Assembly: GCA_003344405.1 (NCBI GenBank)
Contig: NOWV01000179.1
Coordinates: forward strand, 96,693-160,692
Origin: Trichoplax sp. H2
Taxonomy: Eukaryota; Placozoa; Uniplacotomia; Trichoplacea
DNA: 64,000 bases
Direction: 5' to 3'
Of this stretch, positions 10,511-22,960 are shown piece after piece; position 1 is the first letter of the stretch, and each line of letters starts with the position of its first letter. The notes below the pieces were generated by a model, which made no database searches, was not told where the DNA came from, and saw only the letters and a program-made list of their open reading frames with translations. Both the position numbers and the translations under genes were made by a program.

Positions 10511-13500
10511 CTTGACATCTAGATATATTCGCCATTAATTGACGTTAAATGTGCAGTACTACAGAACAGCTTAAATATTTTTTCTATGGATTACAATATA
10601 TTTAAAGTACAAAAGAAAAGCTGATAAATTCACGAAGGAATTCTATTAAATAGATACAAACAAGATACAAATAGGTATTGTGAAGATCCATATTTAGCGA
10701 ATAAGTCGGTGTTCGGCATTTTTCCTTGTATCAAAGACCCCGCCGGCTAGGCGCCAGCAGTATTTTTTATTCTTCTTATTTCTTTTTAGCTGTCGCTTTA
10801 GTTTTATTTCCCATTAAATGTAGAGACTTATAGTCTCTTCAACAGCCTATCATTGAATTTATTGTTATTTATGATGGGTAGCCAAATAATCGAGATAGTG
10901 TACGGCAAGAGATAGGATCTTTTACAATTTGCACAAAATGCAGTTAAGCCATTCGGCACCGTAAAAGGCAAACGGCAATGCTCTTCTGAGCATTTTACCT
11001 TGATTTAACCACTTTGTACAATATTCCGAGGGTCTACTGTTGACATTAGCAAGTGTAGGACTGTAGTATAAGTTTCCCAAGTTATCTACTTAACCCAATG
11101 GCAACAGCTACTGAATGAATTTCGATAGCATTCACGCATAATTGTATTTTCTATGTCCACCATTCCCGGAATTGATGCCACAGCTATTAATCAAAATAGT
11201 TTATTCAAAAAATAAGGCATAATTGTTTGTGAAAAAGAAAAATACAGAAGTTTTGTAAATATATGGGTTATAATATAGTACATATAGAAATTAATGAAGT
11301 ACAAGTAGATGTCCTACATGTTCTAAAAAGTATGGTAAATAATGTACAAGAATATATTTGTTAACAGAAGTAAAACATCGGTTATACTTTATGTTGGTAT
11401 GCTACTGTTTCAGTCTGGTATTTGAAGTAAGAAATAACAATGGTTAATAAAAACAGATTTATAAATAATAACAATTTACTAATTAATCATCGGCGTCTTG
11501 GTCAACGTTTTTGATAGTTTATTGATTCATAAACAATACTTGTATTATTATCTTAACGTATATATCAGTCATAAACAGGAGAAACTAGTAACTGTATCCT
11601 TCAATCCTTGAAGACTGCATGGCTATATTTGTATCAATCTAAGAATATTGACGCCACTTCATTACACAATTTTTCACATCGCTTAATAAATAATGTAATT
11701 ATCTATTTAAATCTTGTCTATCCCGATCGCTTTAAATTATCTCATTAGTGTACGTAACGCATAATGAAGTTGATAGTTTAAATCAACATGAATTAATTAT
11801 TTTAAAATGAAACACATTAACCTCTTCAACTAAATCAATCATAGCAATGCAATTGCTCTTGACAAGAACTTTAACATACATAAAAAATTGATTTTATTTT
11901 GCTAAAATCAAGATACTATTCAATGATGGGATCTCATGTCATTTAGCTAGTCACATTGGCTACGGTATCTTTTCAATCACTTACCTATACAACTCTATAC
12001 AGTGCACAGTAAATGAAAACATTTCATCAGAAGGGGATGATATGGTAGGATATTTACATCCGTACAATTACATGGGACAATTTTGAAGCATGGTTTGTCC
12101 ACTTACTGAAATTATTGCAATAATGCATTATAACCCTATATATTGTATTTTATTTATATTGTTTCATTTTTATAGTACAAGAAATAATATTATTATTACA
12201 GCTAACTTTTGGTCATAAAATCTTCAATGGATAAAACTTTCAATAAATACAACAGGAGCTTAGAATTAAACTGAAATTAATCGATGCATTTTTCTATAAC
12301 ACAAATGAATTGACAATAATCAACGAAGTGTCTAGACTGGTATAATATGCAAATAGAGAGAGATAATAAACTTTCATTGCACAAATGTGTTATGATGCTC
12401 TAGCACTTGAATTAAATTGTTATTGCTTTGATATCTGGACATACAAGTTCATGATCAACTACTAAATTTCGCTATAGCAAGCAATACATCATGTGTTATG
12501 CAACTTCGCATGATTTGTCGTAACAGGATATCCTTAATATTTTCAATGAATAAAAAATTTTACTTCCTGTAAATTCGGCCTTATTGTACTTCCTCACGGA
12601 AGGAAATATGTATACCATTATTTGAGTTCGTAAATATGATAGAGTGGACTGTAGTCCGCGAAATTCTTATAAGAAAATGCTACGTTATGGCTGCGAAATC
12701 AGATAGAGTTAATGATTTATATTCAGGAATTTTTCTCTTTCCTTAAATTTCGCATCCACTTTCAAGTACAGTAGATTTAAGATGATTTTCAAGGTCATTC
12801 AACAGAAATACCGGTAGAAAATTATTTCCAGTATGAATTAGCGATAGCCAATAATTATAATCTTTCAGGCAGATTGATGATGCATTACAGTGCAGAATCA
12901 TGCATAGGTAAACTGTACTGTAGTTTTGAACTACCATTACGTTAAATTTTTTTTTAAATCAGTCTTATTAATCGAATTATATTCGATAACTATGAAATTA
13001 GTATAAAAATTAACTACTAATGGCTATTATACAGTGCATTGCGTTAATAGACAGGAGGCCAAGATTTGTTATCTTTCAGAGTTTCTCTGTCGTCATGGCT
13101 TACTATTAAGACATTTTGTAAGAAATCTCCTTTAATAAGATTTAAATTATTATTAATTAACTCGTGGTAAACAACATCTGATTTTAGATACGCGACTATG
13201 TGTAAAATTTATATGGATACTATTGTAATTAATCTATTTTATTTTTTACTCGTCTTTGAACTTAATACAGGGCTTCATGGGTTATCAAATAATTTTTTTT
13301 TAAATTTTAAGTATAATCAAATATCAACCAGGCGTTAATTAATTAATTACATTGAAAGAATTGCAAGAGGCTTCACATGGTCGATACTGTAGTCAGCCTA
13401 GTTTAGTAGGCAATAATCGAATTTAGATATCGGTATCCTATCAACTAACTATAGCCTCCTTTCAATGAATACCGATAAAATTAATTAAAAAGAACCAGAA

Positions 13501-15798
13501 TTGCAAACTTAACGGAAACAAGGACAAATCCTAGTCTGATATATAAAGCTTCATTAATTTATAAAGTAAACCTAGTAACTATCTTAAATTAATTGAAATT
13601 CTCGATAATGAAAAAAACACCCTGCATCGAGCTGTGCTTCATATTTTATCGCTTTTATTTACTATACAAATCAATGATTTCTAGCAGAAAGAAGGTAAAC
13701 AAATACTTAAAAATAACCATTACTACCCGCATAATTTTTGCTTAAGCTTACTAAACATTAAACACGTATAAAAATTTTCAAGGTGAATGTAAACTTTATC
13801 AAAAACTATGTGAAGGCTATCGTCTGTAACTCTTCGACATAATATATCCTAGCCAGTAAAAAATTTTATCTAACAGTCCTTGGTTATCAAGGCTGTATTC
13901 TATGAGAAGAGTATGAATGTGTATATCCACATTCATTGTTAGACGTACTGTAGAAAATAAAAATATTATATAACCGTTAAGCAACGATAAACATAACGGT
14001 ACTGAAAATAGACGCAGTCGTGTAGTGCAGTATAGTGGAAAGTATCGTACTATGTGTATTCAACTAGCTCACTAGCCAACCATTGCAGCGGTTAGGCTAA
14101 AGGCATCCTTCGATCTATATATCTAAAAACATAATAGTTGTCTACAGAAGACTCTGGGTGTACATGCCAAGTAAACCTAAATTCTATCGTGTAGACAACA
14201 TTATACTCTAGGATATCGGTACTATAAACAATTAAAGGACGGTATATGTACCCGTTATACTCAACAGTAACTAGGCTAAAAGCAGCATTTGAATTTATGC
14301 CTCTGTAGCGAATAGGTTCCATAAAATTGAGTAAATCTCTAACATGACGCAATTAGTACTACCGTACTTCATGTTACTGTTGTAATTAGTTGAAATCTCC
14401 ACCACCTCATCTAAATGAGCAGTGAATTGTCCATGAAAAGCTCTGAAAGTATGTTATCAGGTAAATTCTTTATATTCAATGGTCTTTGCTAGCCTAAATT
14501 CTATCGTTGGACAATATTGAATACCATAAAAAAATACCATACTTTATTGTACTGCTTACTATATATACGAGCGTACATTTACCTAACAACTGATCCTACC
14601 CTTCGGTTACAATTGTTAGGCTGAAAGTAGCATTTAATTTATATTTCATATCTAACAATGCAAACGATTATTAGCGGAAGGCTCTGAACGTACATTATCG
14701 TCAAAAAAAAAAAAATTCTACGTCCGATAGGTCTGTACTTCCTGTAGTTAGACTACTGTAAATCGCTTATATATTTTCTATAGAAGCTACTGTACGGACA
14801 TAGATCACAAGTTGCCAAAGATCTTTATAGACTGGTAGCTCTTGCAGTCCAAACTCTACTCTGTATGTATAGGAAGAAACTATATAAGGTATATATTCGT
14901 TGAGGCATACATTTAATATAATCGTAGATTCGTATATCATACACAAGAGTATCAAAAATTCTATATGTTATTGCTATACTATTTATTTTTTCTATAATGG
15001 TGGTGATGCTGGCGTTACCATAACAACAGCGATGAAAATATTGCTATACGCGAGAAGCAACCTATTACTACTGCTATGGGCTCCGTAGACTTTGTAGATG
15101 TTCTTGTCTATTCTATTGCACTATAACTATTGTATGGGCGATAGGATTGCATAAACTGTGCTCTATTCGGATGCTGGTATAGTAATTTCTGTATAATATC
15201 GATCAGAACTAATGAAAAAGTACACTTAGGCTCAAGGCTATGTACGAGTATAGATTTTCATGCGCAGCAAATGCAGTAAATAGACATGAGAATAGTGGGC
15301 AGTGGATAAATATCTGTAAGGATAATAATATTATACCAATTCTTTATATTAATACAATCATTGATCTTGCGTCATTTTGGCCATTAAATCTGGTAAAATT
15401 ACTGGACATATTGGAATTTCTTTTAAAACTACATACTGGAACTCCATAAGTCTGAGTGTTTTTTCGATTTCTGATCCAGACTTATTTAGATAGAGTGATA
15501 TAATCTTGAAGATTCTGACTATATAAAAAATGGCCTTTGGAACTCTGTGATACTCTAACCATTTTAAGATATTTGGGTAATTGCTCGTGGTTAAAATTTG
15601 GGGTAATTTTAGCTTATACAAGGACTTTGGTGAATTACTGGTATAGCCACGAAGAAAATCATCCTTCACTGATACATTTAAAATTGCAAATTACTTTCAT
15701 TCGCACGGTGATAAACAAAATTAGTTACCATCCACAAATCGGTGTAGAATATTGCTAGATTGTTAATCACTAAGAAAAGTAAAACTGCACTATTACTC
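10511..15798. other. Gene-poor stretch, nothing convincing
   Basis: About 5.3 kb with no recognisable protein-coding exon. Short open frames exist (for example 14092-14352 and 15358-15669 minus, 15240-15449 and 15537-15758 plus) but none shows family similarity I can name. A loose two-copy duplication is listed separately. The last few hundred bases presumably hold the SPEF1 promoter and 5' UTR. Confidence 0.6.
14090..14700. repeat. Degenerate two-copy duplication, about 320-350 bp
   Basis: Two diverged copies share CCTAAATTCTATCGT (14176 and 14495), GGCTAAAAGCAGCATTTGAA versus GGCTGAAAGTAGCATTTAAT (about 14273 and 14621), and TACATTTACC/TACCCGTTATAC-type words in the same order. The match is patchy. 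Confidence 0.5.
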
Positions 15799-18253
15799 AT
15801 GGAAGAAATGGAAGGATATAGCATGGATGAAGATGAATTAAAGCAATTATACGCTTGGATTGATGGAATACCTTTAAGTAGGCAGAAAAAGAATATAACT
15901 AGAGACTTTAGCGATGGAGGTTAGTGATAATATTACACAATATTCTTATGATAATAACGATATAAGCGATCGTTACCTCTAATTCTTCGAATTGAGATTC
16001 TGTAAATCGATTTGCTTCTAATTTACGATACTGGATAGTATGATTACAGATATATAGTATTAAAGATAAAGTCCATCGATTATTCATTATCACAGGATCA
16101 ACATTATAGTGCCTAGTAATAGCATGATATGAGTAACTAAATGAACAGAAAATTATCCAATTTAATATTAGGCTAAGAATTTATACTAGTGTTGAGATAG
16201 TAAAACCAAATAAACTTTAATTTGATATTAATTATCTTATTTAAGTATGTTTAAGTGTTGTATCTTTAAAATAGACGCTGAATATGACATAAAGAAAGAT
16301 GCTTTAAATTAATACTTGCAAGTTGATGGCTTTACAACTAACCCTGGCTTATACTTGCAATCGTTATCTTCTCTTAATACAGTTTTGGTTGCTGAGGTAG
16401 TACATCACTTCTTACCTAAGTTAGTAGACCTTCATAATTTCTCTCCAGCGAACTCTGCAACACAGAAAGTAGACAACTGGAATGTACTAAATCGTAAGGA
16501 TTTCATTTCCTTGATTAAACATCATCTTTATAAGCTACAGTAAAAAAAATACACTAATTACTTTTTTCTACTTATGATTTGTTATGTAGGGAAAGTTTTC
16601 ACAAGGCTAAATTTTCATTTACCAGAGGACGTTTTGCAAAGTATCGTAAAATGTAAACCGGGCGTGGTTGAATTTCTGTTGAATAATCTTAGACTCAAGG
16701 TAGTGTATTTGTGAATAGGTAGTTTTTCTTTTGAAATATTGATAGATTAACAATTCTAATGATATGATGATGGAAATTATTAGATCAAGAAATTTAAGGC
16801 AAAATCAAGTGGTAAAATATATAAACAAAAATCAGATTTTTCTCAGCAAATACATCATCAACGCCGCGGTCAGCCATCACAGAATAGTAATCAGGCTTTT
16901 GCTGGACAACCTTCCACTTATCCTGATTCTCAGAGTAAGCTATTAAACTAACATACAAGGGCAAAATTTTAAAAACTTTACTTAAAAGCTACTCAGAGTT
17001 AATCGACTGTTGTGTACATTCTTTCGGATTAATAATTTATTTCTTTGAATATTGATTTATTATCATTACAGGTTACGTTGTCAATGCATACCACAATCCA
17101 GCAGCGGGGCAATTTAACGGACCATTTCATCCACCAATCCAGCATAATCATCAGGTAAAAATGATATTACTATGTCTATAACAACCGAAAGGAAATAATT
17201 TAGTACGAAATAGTAATTAAATTGAGCTTACATCTTTGTTATCTATCTCAAATCACAGCAGACACACTATTTGTATGATATTCCAACTGATGAACGTGGA
17301 ATCATGCACGAAGCTAACACTAAAAGTAGAAAACCAAGTAACGGCTACGGGCAAAATATAAATCACAGACCGGTAAAAGGCAGTAAATCTCAACCTGTGA
17401 GGTAGGTAACGATTTCTAACGAACAGTTAGCTATCAGTTTATCTAAAAAGATCATAATTAGATCATTACGTATACACTGCAGCTCTCGCTAATTTTAGAG
17501 TTATATCAACATCATATCTACAGTAGTGGATGCAGATTACATGCAAATAGAATACAGAAGCGAAGGCAGTAAGAGAATTATAAATAGGATGATGCCATAT
17601 ATGCATACAGTGTTATCAGGATTAGCGTTATATAGCCCTTTGGGTAGCAACAGCAGCACTAGTAAGACTTTTATTTCGATAAGAAAGAAAAATAGTAATA
17701 AAGCTAAAATACGAATTGCAATAGAAACATTCTTCTCCACTAATATGCAGACAATTGAGTCAATTTTGACCGTTACGCTTATAACTTATTTGATGATAGT
17801 CAGTTTTAGTTATCCAATACCGCAGAGATATAAAAATGAGCTTACTCATTCATTTATTCATTAATAATTTTCTCTATAACTCAGTCAAGAAGCAGTGATA
17901 GCCATGGAAGAAAAGACGCAAGCTCTACTTGCTTCACAAGAGACCATACAAGTAAGTAAAAGAATGCTTTAGAGATAACAAGCAAAAATACATTTGAAAC
18001 CTAAGAAGTCCAATAAATTTTCTAACAAGCATCCACGATTGAGGATAACAGTAAAACAGTATTTAATAGTATAAATAGCAATAGCTTCTTTAAGCTATGA
18101 TTCCACTCGTGTTTATATGTAATTTTTTAAATCATCTAGATTTTACAAGCTAAAATACGGAGAATTGAACACTTGCTTCATTTAAAGGATTTAAGAATTG
18201 AAGAATTACAGTCAAGACTTATATCTTATGAATCCAAAGGCGATCGTAGATAA
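15799..18253 (+). CDS. SPEF1: Sperm flagellar protein 1 / CLAMP, CH-domain microtubule protein (9 exons)
   Basis: SPEF1 (CLAMP) binds and bundles microtubules in cilia, flagella and polarised epithelia. Exons: 15799-15919, 16383-16493, 16590-16699, 16847-16934, 17072-17154, 17259-17401, 17524-17568, 17885-17951, 18140-18253; all are GT/AG with matching phases, giving 293 aa against about 236 in human. The calponin-homology domain occupies residues about 10-114: LYAWIDGIPLSRQKKNITRD, LVAEVVHHFLPKLVDLHNFS, WNVLNRKVFTRLNF and CKPGVVEFLL. A Gln/Asn/Pro-rich middle follows. The C-terminal coiled coil begins near LLASQETIQILQAKIRRIEH and continues LLHLKDLRIEELQSRL, both very close to vertebrate SPEF1. 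The middle linker is longer than in vertebrates. The 45-nt seventh exon is the least certain. An extra 66-nt in-frame exon (16747-16812) may also be used. Confidence 0.95.
16747..16812 (+). other. SPEF1: Possible cassette exon of SPEF1
   Basis: A 66-nt open block between an AG and a GTAAAA donor, phase 0 at both ends, lies in the intron after the CH-domain exons. It would add 22 residues (beginning INNSNDMMMEI) that could extend the last CH helix. The acceptor has a weak pyrimidine tract, so it is left out of the main model. Confidence 0.3.
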
Positions 18254-19040
18254 CACCTTTTTAAGACACTCTGAAGAGTATGCATAGAACAAGTCAATGA
18301 CCTGTTCTTTGAACTAACTTCAAATTGAATGTCTTGATCTATATATATAATATATATTTACGAATCATCTTAGCTATAAAATTGTAAAGCAATCCCTGAA
18401 GTAACAATGATAAAGTGCTCCATAAAATTCATAGCTATTTTAATAAAATTATAATTGGATTTGATAATATTATTACTGTTACTTTAATGTACAAATGCTG
18501 TAATGTTTGTAAATGATAAGGATCTCCGGTTTCTTCTTTGTAAGAAAGTGGGGTTATTCCTGGATGATAATTAATCGGCAGCTGCCTATAAACACGCATG
18601 TATCAAAAAGCATGATGCTTTATTAATGCTCTACACTAAATGAAATGTTAAGAGCATCTTGATGTTAAACCGTTTCTATCACTGCTTAGATACTTGATAA
18701 GAGTTAATAAATTGAATGATTGGAAAAAGAAAACAACTATCTGCCTACTGTCGACATTAGCGTTAATGCTATTTTATGTATAGTTTCCTAATTAAATGGG
18801 TATTTTTATCTCTATTGCTATACTGTTACGATCTGTTCGCATCGAATCGTCCTCTAAATATTTTTACCATCTTGGATGCTAGATGGAGGACACTGATCAT
18901 TGCAATACTGTATGATTCTAAACTGCATTATCGTAATTAACTGATAAATCGTCACACAAAAATACGGCATACGTGTAAATTAGCTTCATAAAGAATATCA
19001 TACTGCTTGAATCAATGTTTATGCTACACATATAGAATAG

Positions 19041-19590
19041 AATGTGATATTCAATAAAGGTTCTTTATTTCGGATTTACCATGTCCAATTTTTCTACAAC
19101 GGAAATATTTATGCTGCCATTACAGAATCTAGGCCTTTTAAGGTAAATATTTCAGTCGTATCAAATGTTAAGTTGCAAATACAGCCCGCATGTTACTGTT
19201 ATCATATATCAAATTTTAGGCAAGTTTAGCATGGTTATTCATTAAATTGATGCTAAACAGTACATACTCGTACACATAGTATACGAGATACCTATGTACA
19301 AAAATAGGCTCAGTATTTAGAATACACGAGTATAAAATTAGTTCTCGTTTTCATTGGTATTAAGCTTATTAAGTATGTACTGTCAACAATTACAGTAAAT
19401 TAAATTAGCGCAACAACAATTTTCTTTTTCTGCTTGTTTATACGCGTATATTACATCAGTATGTATATATACATATATATATTGCTATTACATTGCATAT
19501 CGTGTTTTATAGGTAACGCTTGCTACAGATTATCAATGGGAGCAGCTTTTAGGCGAAAAGAGAATATACAGTCAAAAAGCATTACACCAG
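19041..19590 (+). CDS. Unidentified gene, two in-phase internal exons
   Basis: Two plus-strand exons downstream of SPEF1 join cleanly. 19041-19142 (34 codons, ending at a GTAAAT donor) includes FRIYHVQFFYNGNIYAAITE. 19513-19590 (26 codons, after TTTATAG) reads VTLATDYQWEQLLGEKRIY and onward to a donor after ALHQ. The junction ESRPFK|VTLATDY is phase 0 on both sides and the composition (aromatic, Gly, alternating hydrophobics) looks like a folded beta-rich domain rather than random AT-rich frame. I cannot name the family. A last exon could start after the CTAG near 19660 and stop within 20 codons. A first exon could include the Met frame around 18500. Neither is proven. Confidence 0.45.
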
Positions 19591-20151
19591 GTTACTGTAT
19601 AAAATCGTTTTGAACGTCTAAGTATAATAAGCGCGTACGTACTGTGCATTTTCTAGCATCCACTAACAAGCATTACTATTAAACATATTTCTATCTTTCT
19701 ATATACATGATACTATTAGGTGATACATGTCATTATCTAAAGATTGGTGTTAGATTCATAACATAATCAATTTAACAATTTTACAATGGATGACCAGTTT
19801 ACAAATTGGCATGATGACTTTGCTTAAGCATTATTCTACATAGTATGGCGAGTAGAGAGAATCAACACTGCAAAGAGTTTTTAAACTTATTAACTTACTA
19901 TCACTTAGTAACACGTCGATATTGATGATGTCATTCACACATCTGGAGAATAATTCTTAGAATTCATTTATGACTTCTACACGTGCTATGATGGTGAATA
20001 ACAATATTATAATTAATTAATTCTGAAATGGAGGAAGAAATCTGCTTCATCAATTCTCAGGATTAGACTACAGTATCTCTCCTACAGTACGAGACAGTAG
20101 CACACAGTGTAAAGTACTATACGGTACAGTACCGTACAATGCTATAGAAAT

Positions 20152-20502
20152 TCACTCTTCTAGTAATCCTCCAACCAGGCCAGGGTCCATCCGTTTTGCG
20201 CAGGCGTCAAAGACCCCATCAAAGTAAACGGTCGAGTAATAATTCATGTTGACAAAATTGGCGAAAAGCCGCTTGCAAATGGAGATTGGACTATCCTTGA
20301 GTGCATTGCTTGCCAATACCCTGTATAGGATGCCAAATAAAGCATCAAATACAGTTAAGCGATGATGGAAATGGATATAAGTGATTGTGATTTGATGCAA
20401 TCTTGCAAGCAATGTCTGTTGTTGATTGCTATGCAAATATGACAATTGTAGTATAGGACGTTTTTTTCCCCATTCGGAGATGAAACAAAAGTCGATATGC
20501 AA
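20152..20502 (-). CDS. Unidentified ORF, probable exon of a minus-strand gene
   Basis: An open frame of about 115 codons with protein-like composition contains RPILQLSYLHSNQQQTLLAR, HHRLTVFDALFGILYRVLAS and ICKRLFANFVNMNYYSTVYF, ending GGLLEE then stop. The regular Leu/Ile spacing suggests alpha-helical (HEAT-like) repeats. Local base composition is more GC-rich than its surroundings, as in true exons here. No in-frame ATG marks a clear start, so it is probably a last exon or an incomplete gene. It lies about 340 bp downstream of SLC25A51 on the same strand. I do not recognise the family. Confidence 0.45.
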   Translation of the reverse strand: MHIDFCFISEWGKKRPILQLSYLHSNQQQTLLARLHQITITYIHFHHRLTVFDALFGILYRVLASNALKDSPISICKRLFANFVNMNYYSTVYFDGVFDACAKRMDPGLVGGLLEE

Positions 20503-20840
20503 TCATGTCAAATTCTTTTTGACTTCTCTTTCTATATACATAAACGACCCATCACAGCATTCGATGCCAAGTAAAATTATAGTAATATTCTATAGCACAA
20601 GTTAGCAACAGCTAATCATCTTTACTCTACGTGTATCCCATGGGTGGACCCAATTTTTGGAAATAGAAATCAACGTTATCTGTGCATATTATATAGCTCT
20701 TGTAGGTTAATCAAGAAAAATTGTACTGACGGTTAGGTCCATGAAATCTATCTTATCTACCTTCCAATACGGGTAGGATGAGATAGAAAGGCTTATTTTC
20801 TTGCTACAGATGGACTAACCTGTTTAAGTAAAGGATCGAT

Positions 20841-21857
20841 TTAAAGCGATTTGATATTATCAGGTTGAAAAAAGTTCCTCTTGAGTATTTCGTATGTGGC
20901 ATTGATAATGCCCCAAGAGATTAATGATCTCATAAAATTAGCTTGAACGCCGTAATACAATTTTTGAACACTACGATTTCTGTCGTTAAAGACCTTGATA
21001 AAGGTTTTATTGAAACTTGTAAACTCTCCGCCAGCTTTCCGTTGCATGACACTCTTAACGACGTTGAGAGGATAATACATGGTGCTGATAACTGCACCAA
21101 GAACGGCACCACTAACGAAATCACTGGCGATATTGCCGGCGCTCGATTGATAATTCGGCAAAATATTTCGAACAGGTTCTCGCAATGCAAAATAGACAGC
21201 ATTACTAGGCCCATTCCGTATTAAGATCGGAGTTAAACCGCGATAATATTCCTTTAAACCAAAACGCTTTAAATTGTGAAAAGCTTGTACCGTGTTCGTA
21301 TATTTCCTTTGTTGATGTCGGTCTTGGAGCAAGACTTGAACTCTTTCGAACGGCGTCAAGATTGCTTCAGTGGTTCCAGCTAAGGTAGCGGCAAGTAATT
21401 TTACCGGTAGTGCAGGAAGTGTTGATCCATGATTCCAACGATGGATCTGTTTATTATAAAAGTCATACAGGCCAAAAGTCAAGGAAAGTGTAGTACACTT
21501 TAACAACAATGGTGGGCCTAGACCTCGATACAAATTTCGAACACCTTCTAATTGTAATTGCTTGACTGCACTGGATAAATTGATACCATGAATCTGTTGG
21601 CGAAAGATAGCTTTATTAACAGGAAAAGTCAAGACAATATTGGCGAAAGCAGCACCAGCACCGCAAACAAATTCCGGCGAACTTTTACTATTAGGAGATA
21701 CATTACTACGAATTTGTGTACTACTATAACCTTCGGTGACATTAAAGTGAACACTTGTCGCATTATTCTTGATCGACGAGAAATGATTTCTGGGCAAATA
21801 GATGAGCATGGCTAACGCCGGTGTTTCATGGCTGACTAGCATAAAAGTGACATCCAT
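20841..21857 (-). CDS. SLC25A51: Mitochondrial NAD+ carrier SLC25A51-like, intronless
   Basis: Inner-membrane carrier of the SLC25A51/A52 group that imports NAD+ into the mitochondrial matrix. The single open frame encodes 338 aa with three carrier repeats. Signature helices: FPVNKAIFRQQ (about 78-88), TPFERVQVLLQD (about 168-179) and YPLNVVKSVMQ (about 262-272). Conserved segments LAGTTEAILTPFERVQ, EYYRGLTPILIRNGPSN and SLISWGIINATYE match the human protein closely and separate it from other carriers. The GVRNLYRGL and KEYYRGL matrix helices are present. About 60 residues precede the first transmembrane repeat, longer than in human, so a downstream Met may be the real start. The lack of introns contrasts with every other confident complete gene in the window. 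Confidence 0.93.
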   Translation of the reverse strand: MDVTFMLVSHETPALAMLIYLPRNHFSSIKNNATSVHFNVTEGYSSTQIRSNVSPNSKSSPEFVCGAGAAFANIVLTFPVNKAIFRQQIHGINLSSAVKQLQLEGVRNLYRGLGPPLLLKCTTLSLTFGLYDFYNKQIHRWNHGSTLPALPVKLLAATLAGTTEAILTPFERVQVLLQDRHQQRKYTNTVQAFHNLKRFGLKEYYRGLTPILIRNGPSNAVYFALREPVRNILPNYQSSAGNIASDFVSGAVLGAVISTMYYPLNVVKSVMQRKAGGEFTSFNKTFIKVFNDRNRSVQKLYYGVQANFMRSLISWGIINATYEILKRNFFQPDNIKSL

Positions 21858-22400
21858 CTTTTACCATTCATTAGTGTTTTCAACCAGTGAGAATAGCCTG
21901 TACAAGCGTTAATATCAAGTCTTTTTCAACACGATAGCTCACTAATCGTGTCCAATTGGACAGTAAAGCAATGGATCAATGTGAGAATTGGGGTGGCAAA
22001 TTGCAAGTAGAAAAACAACAAATTACCTTGGCAGCGAGCAACCAACAGCAAAATCGAACAACTGAGTCTACTAACTCAATCCTGACTATTTATATCAGTC
22101 TAATGGGTGTTCTTCCGTCGGGGCGTAGTTTACAGTATCAATAAATTGGGGATAAAAGGGTATGGAACATGGCTTAGCCTTATAGGTTTTCAACTGTCGT
22201 CCACTGGGAAATCTTGTCGCCACTCACCACCCCAAAGACTACCAAAACACCACGCCGAGCACTATCAACTACTATACTGTACTTAGATTCGGTATTGATC
22301 TAGTGTATATTAGGTAAAATAACTAACGTCACTTAGCTAGCGAAAAAGGATTGAGCGATCCAACCGCCTTGTATTTTTCTTCCCCTATTGGTAGTCTATG
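21858..22400 (+). other. Intergenic; short unexplained ORF 21956-22144
   Basis: Region upstream of SLC25A51. An open frame rich in Gln/Asn (internal Met at about 21971, MDQCENWGGKLQVEKQQI) runs divergently to a stop at 22144. No family similarity is seen, and it could be 5' UTR or a first exon. Otherwise nothing is recognisable. Confidence 0.25.
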
Positions 22401-22960
22401 AGGTAGCTCATGTCCAAAATGATTTCTTCTGCTGACCTTTTCAAGGATAGTAGAAATTAGGATTGTATTTCCGAGATAAATTGTCGGAAAGGGATATTGT
22501 ATCGAGCTCAAAATAATCGTGTCAAAATGATGGATGGTAGACGACTATTTATTTGGAAGGGAAGATCAAGCATAGTAGAAATCAGGATTGCACTCAACCA
22601 GCTGTATTTAGCCTGTATTTTATAGACAAACCGTCGGGAAAGGGATGTAAAACAACCGAGTGGAATGACGTATGGAGCTACACGCATCTTTTTTACACAT
22701 TACTGGCAAGGGAAAATCAAGGATAGTACAAAGAGGGCTTGTAGTGGACGAGCTGTATTTCATTAACTAACAGTCGCAAAGAGATACTCTGTACAGGTAG
22801 TAATAGCAATGTAAAAATGACTGACTGAATCAAGTGGAGCGTGGAGGTGGATGTACTCTTATTTTATCCATTGCTTCCAGCGCAAAATTAATGGCAGTGG
22901 AAATTTAAATTCCTGTTTAATAGCTATACTTCATCAGTAAACAGCCAAAAATGCATACTC
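22400..22960. repeat. Degenerate tandem repeat, unit about 130-160 bp
   Basis: About four diverged copies of a unit with AAGGATAGTAGAAATTAGGATTG (landmarks near 22440, 22567, 22727 and 22885), followed by CAGCTGTATTT and CAGTCGGGAAAGGGATA-like segments. Confidence 0.7.

Noticed and set aside
15358-15669. 103-codon minus-strand frame with plausible helical composition
   Set aside because: It overlaps two open plus-strand frames in a low-stop region, has no recognisable family and sits next to the SPEF1 5' end without splice partners. Kept only as a possibility.
20930-21815. Open frames of 75-94 codons on both strands inside SLC25A51
   Set aside because: Shadows of the carrier reading frame, which alone has family motifs.
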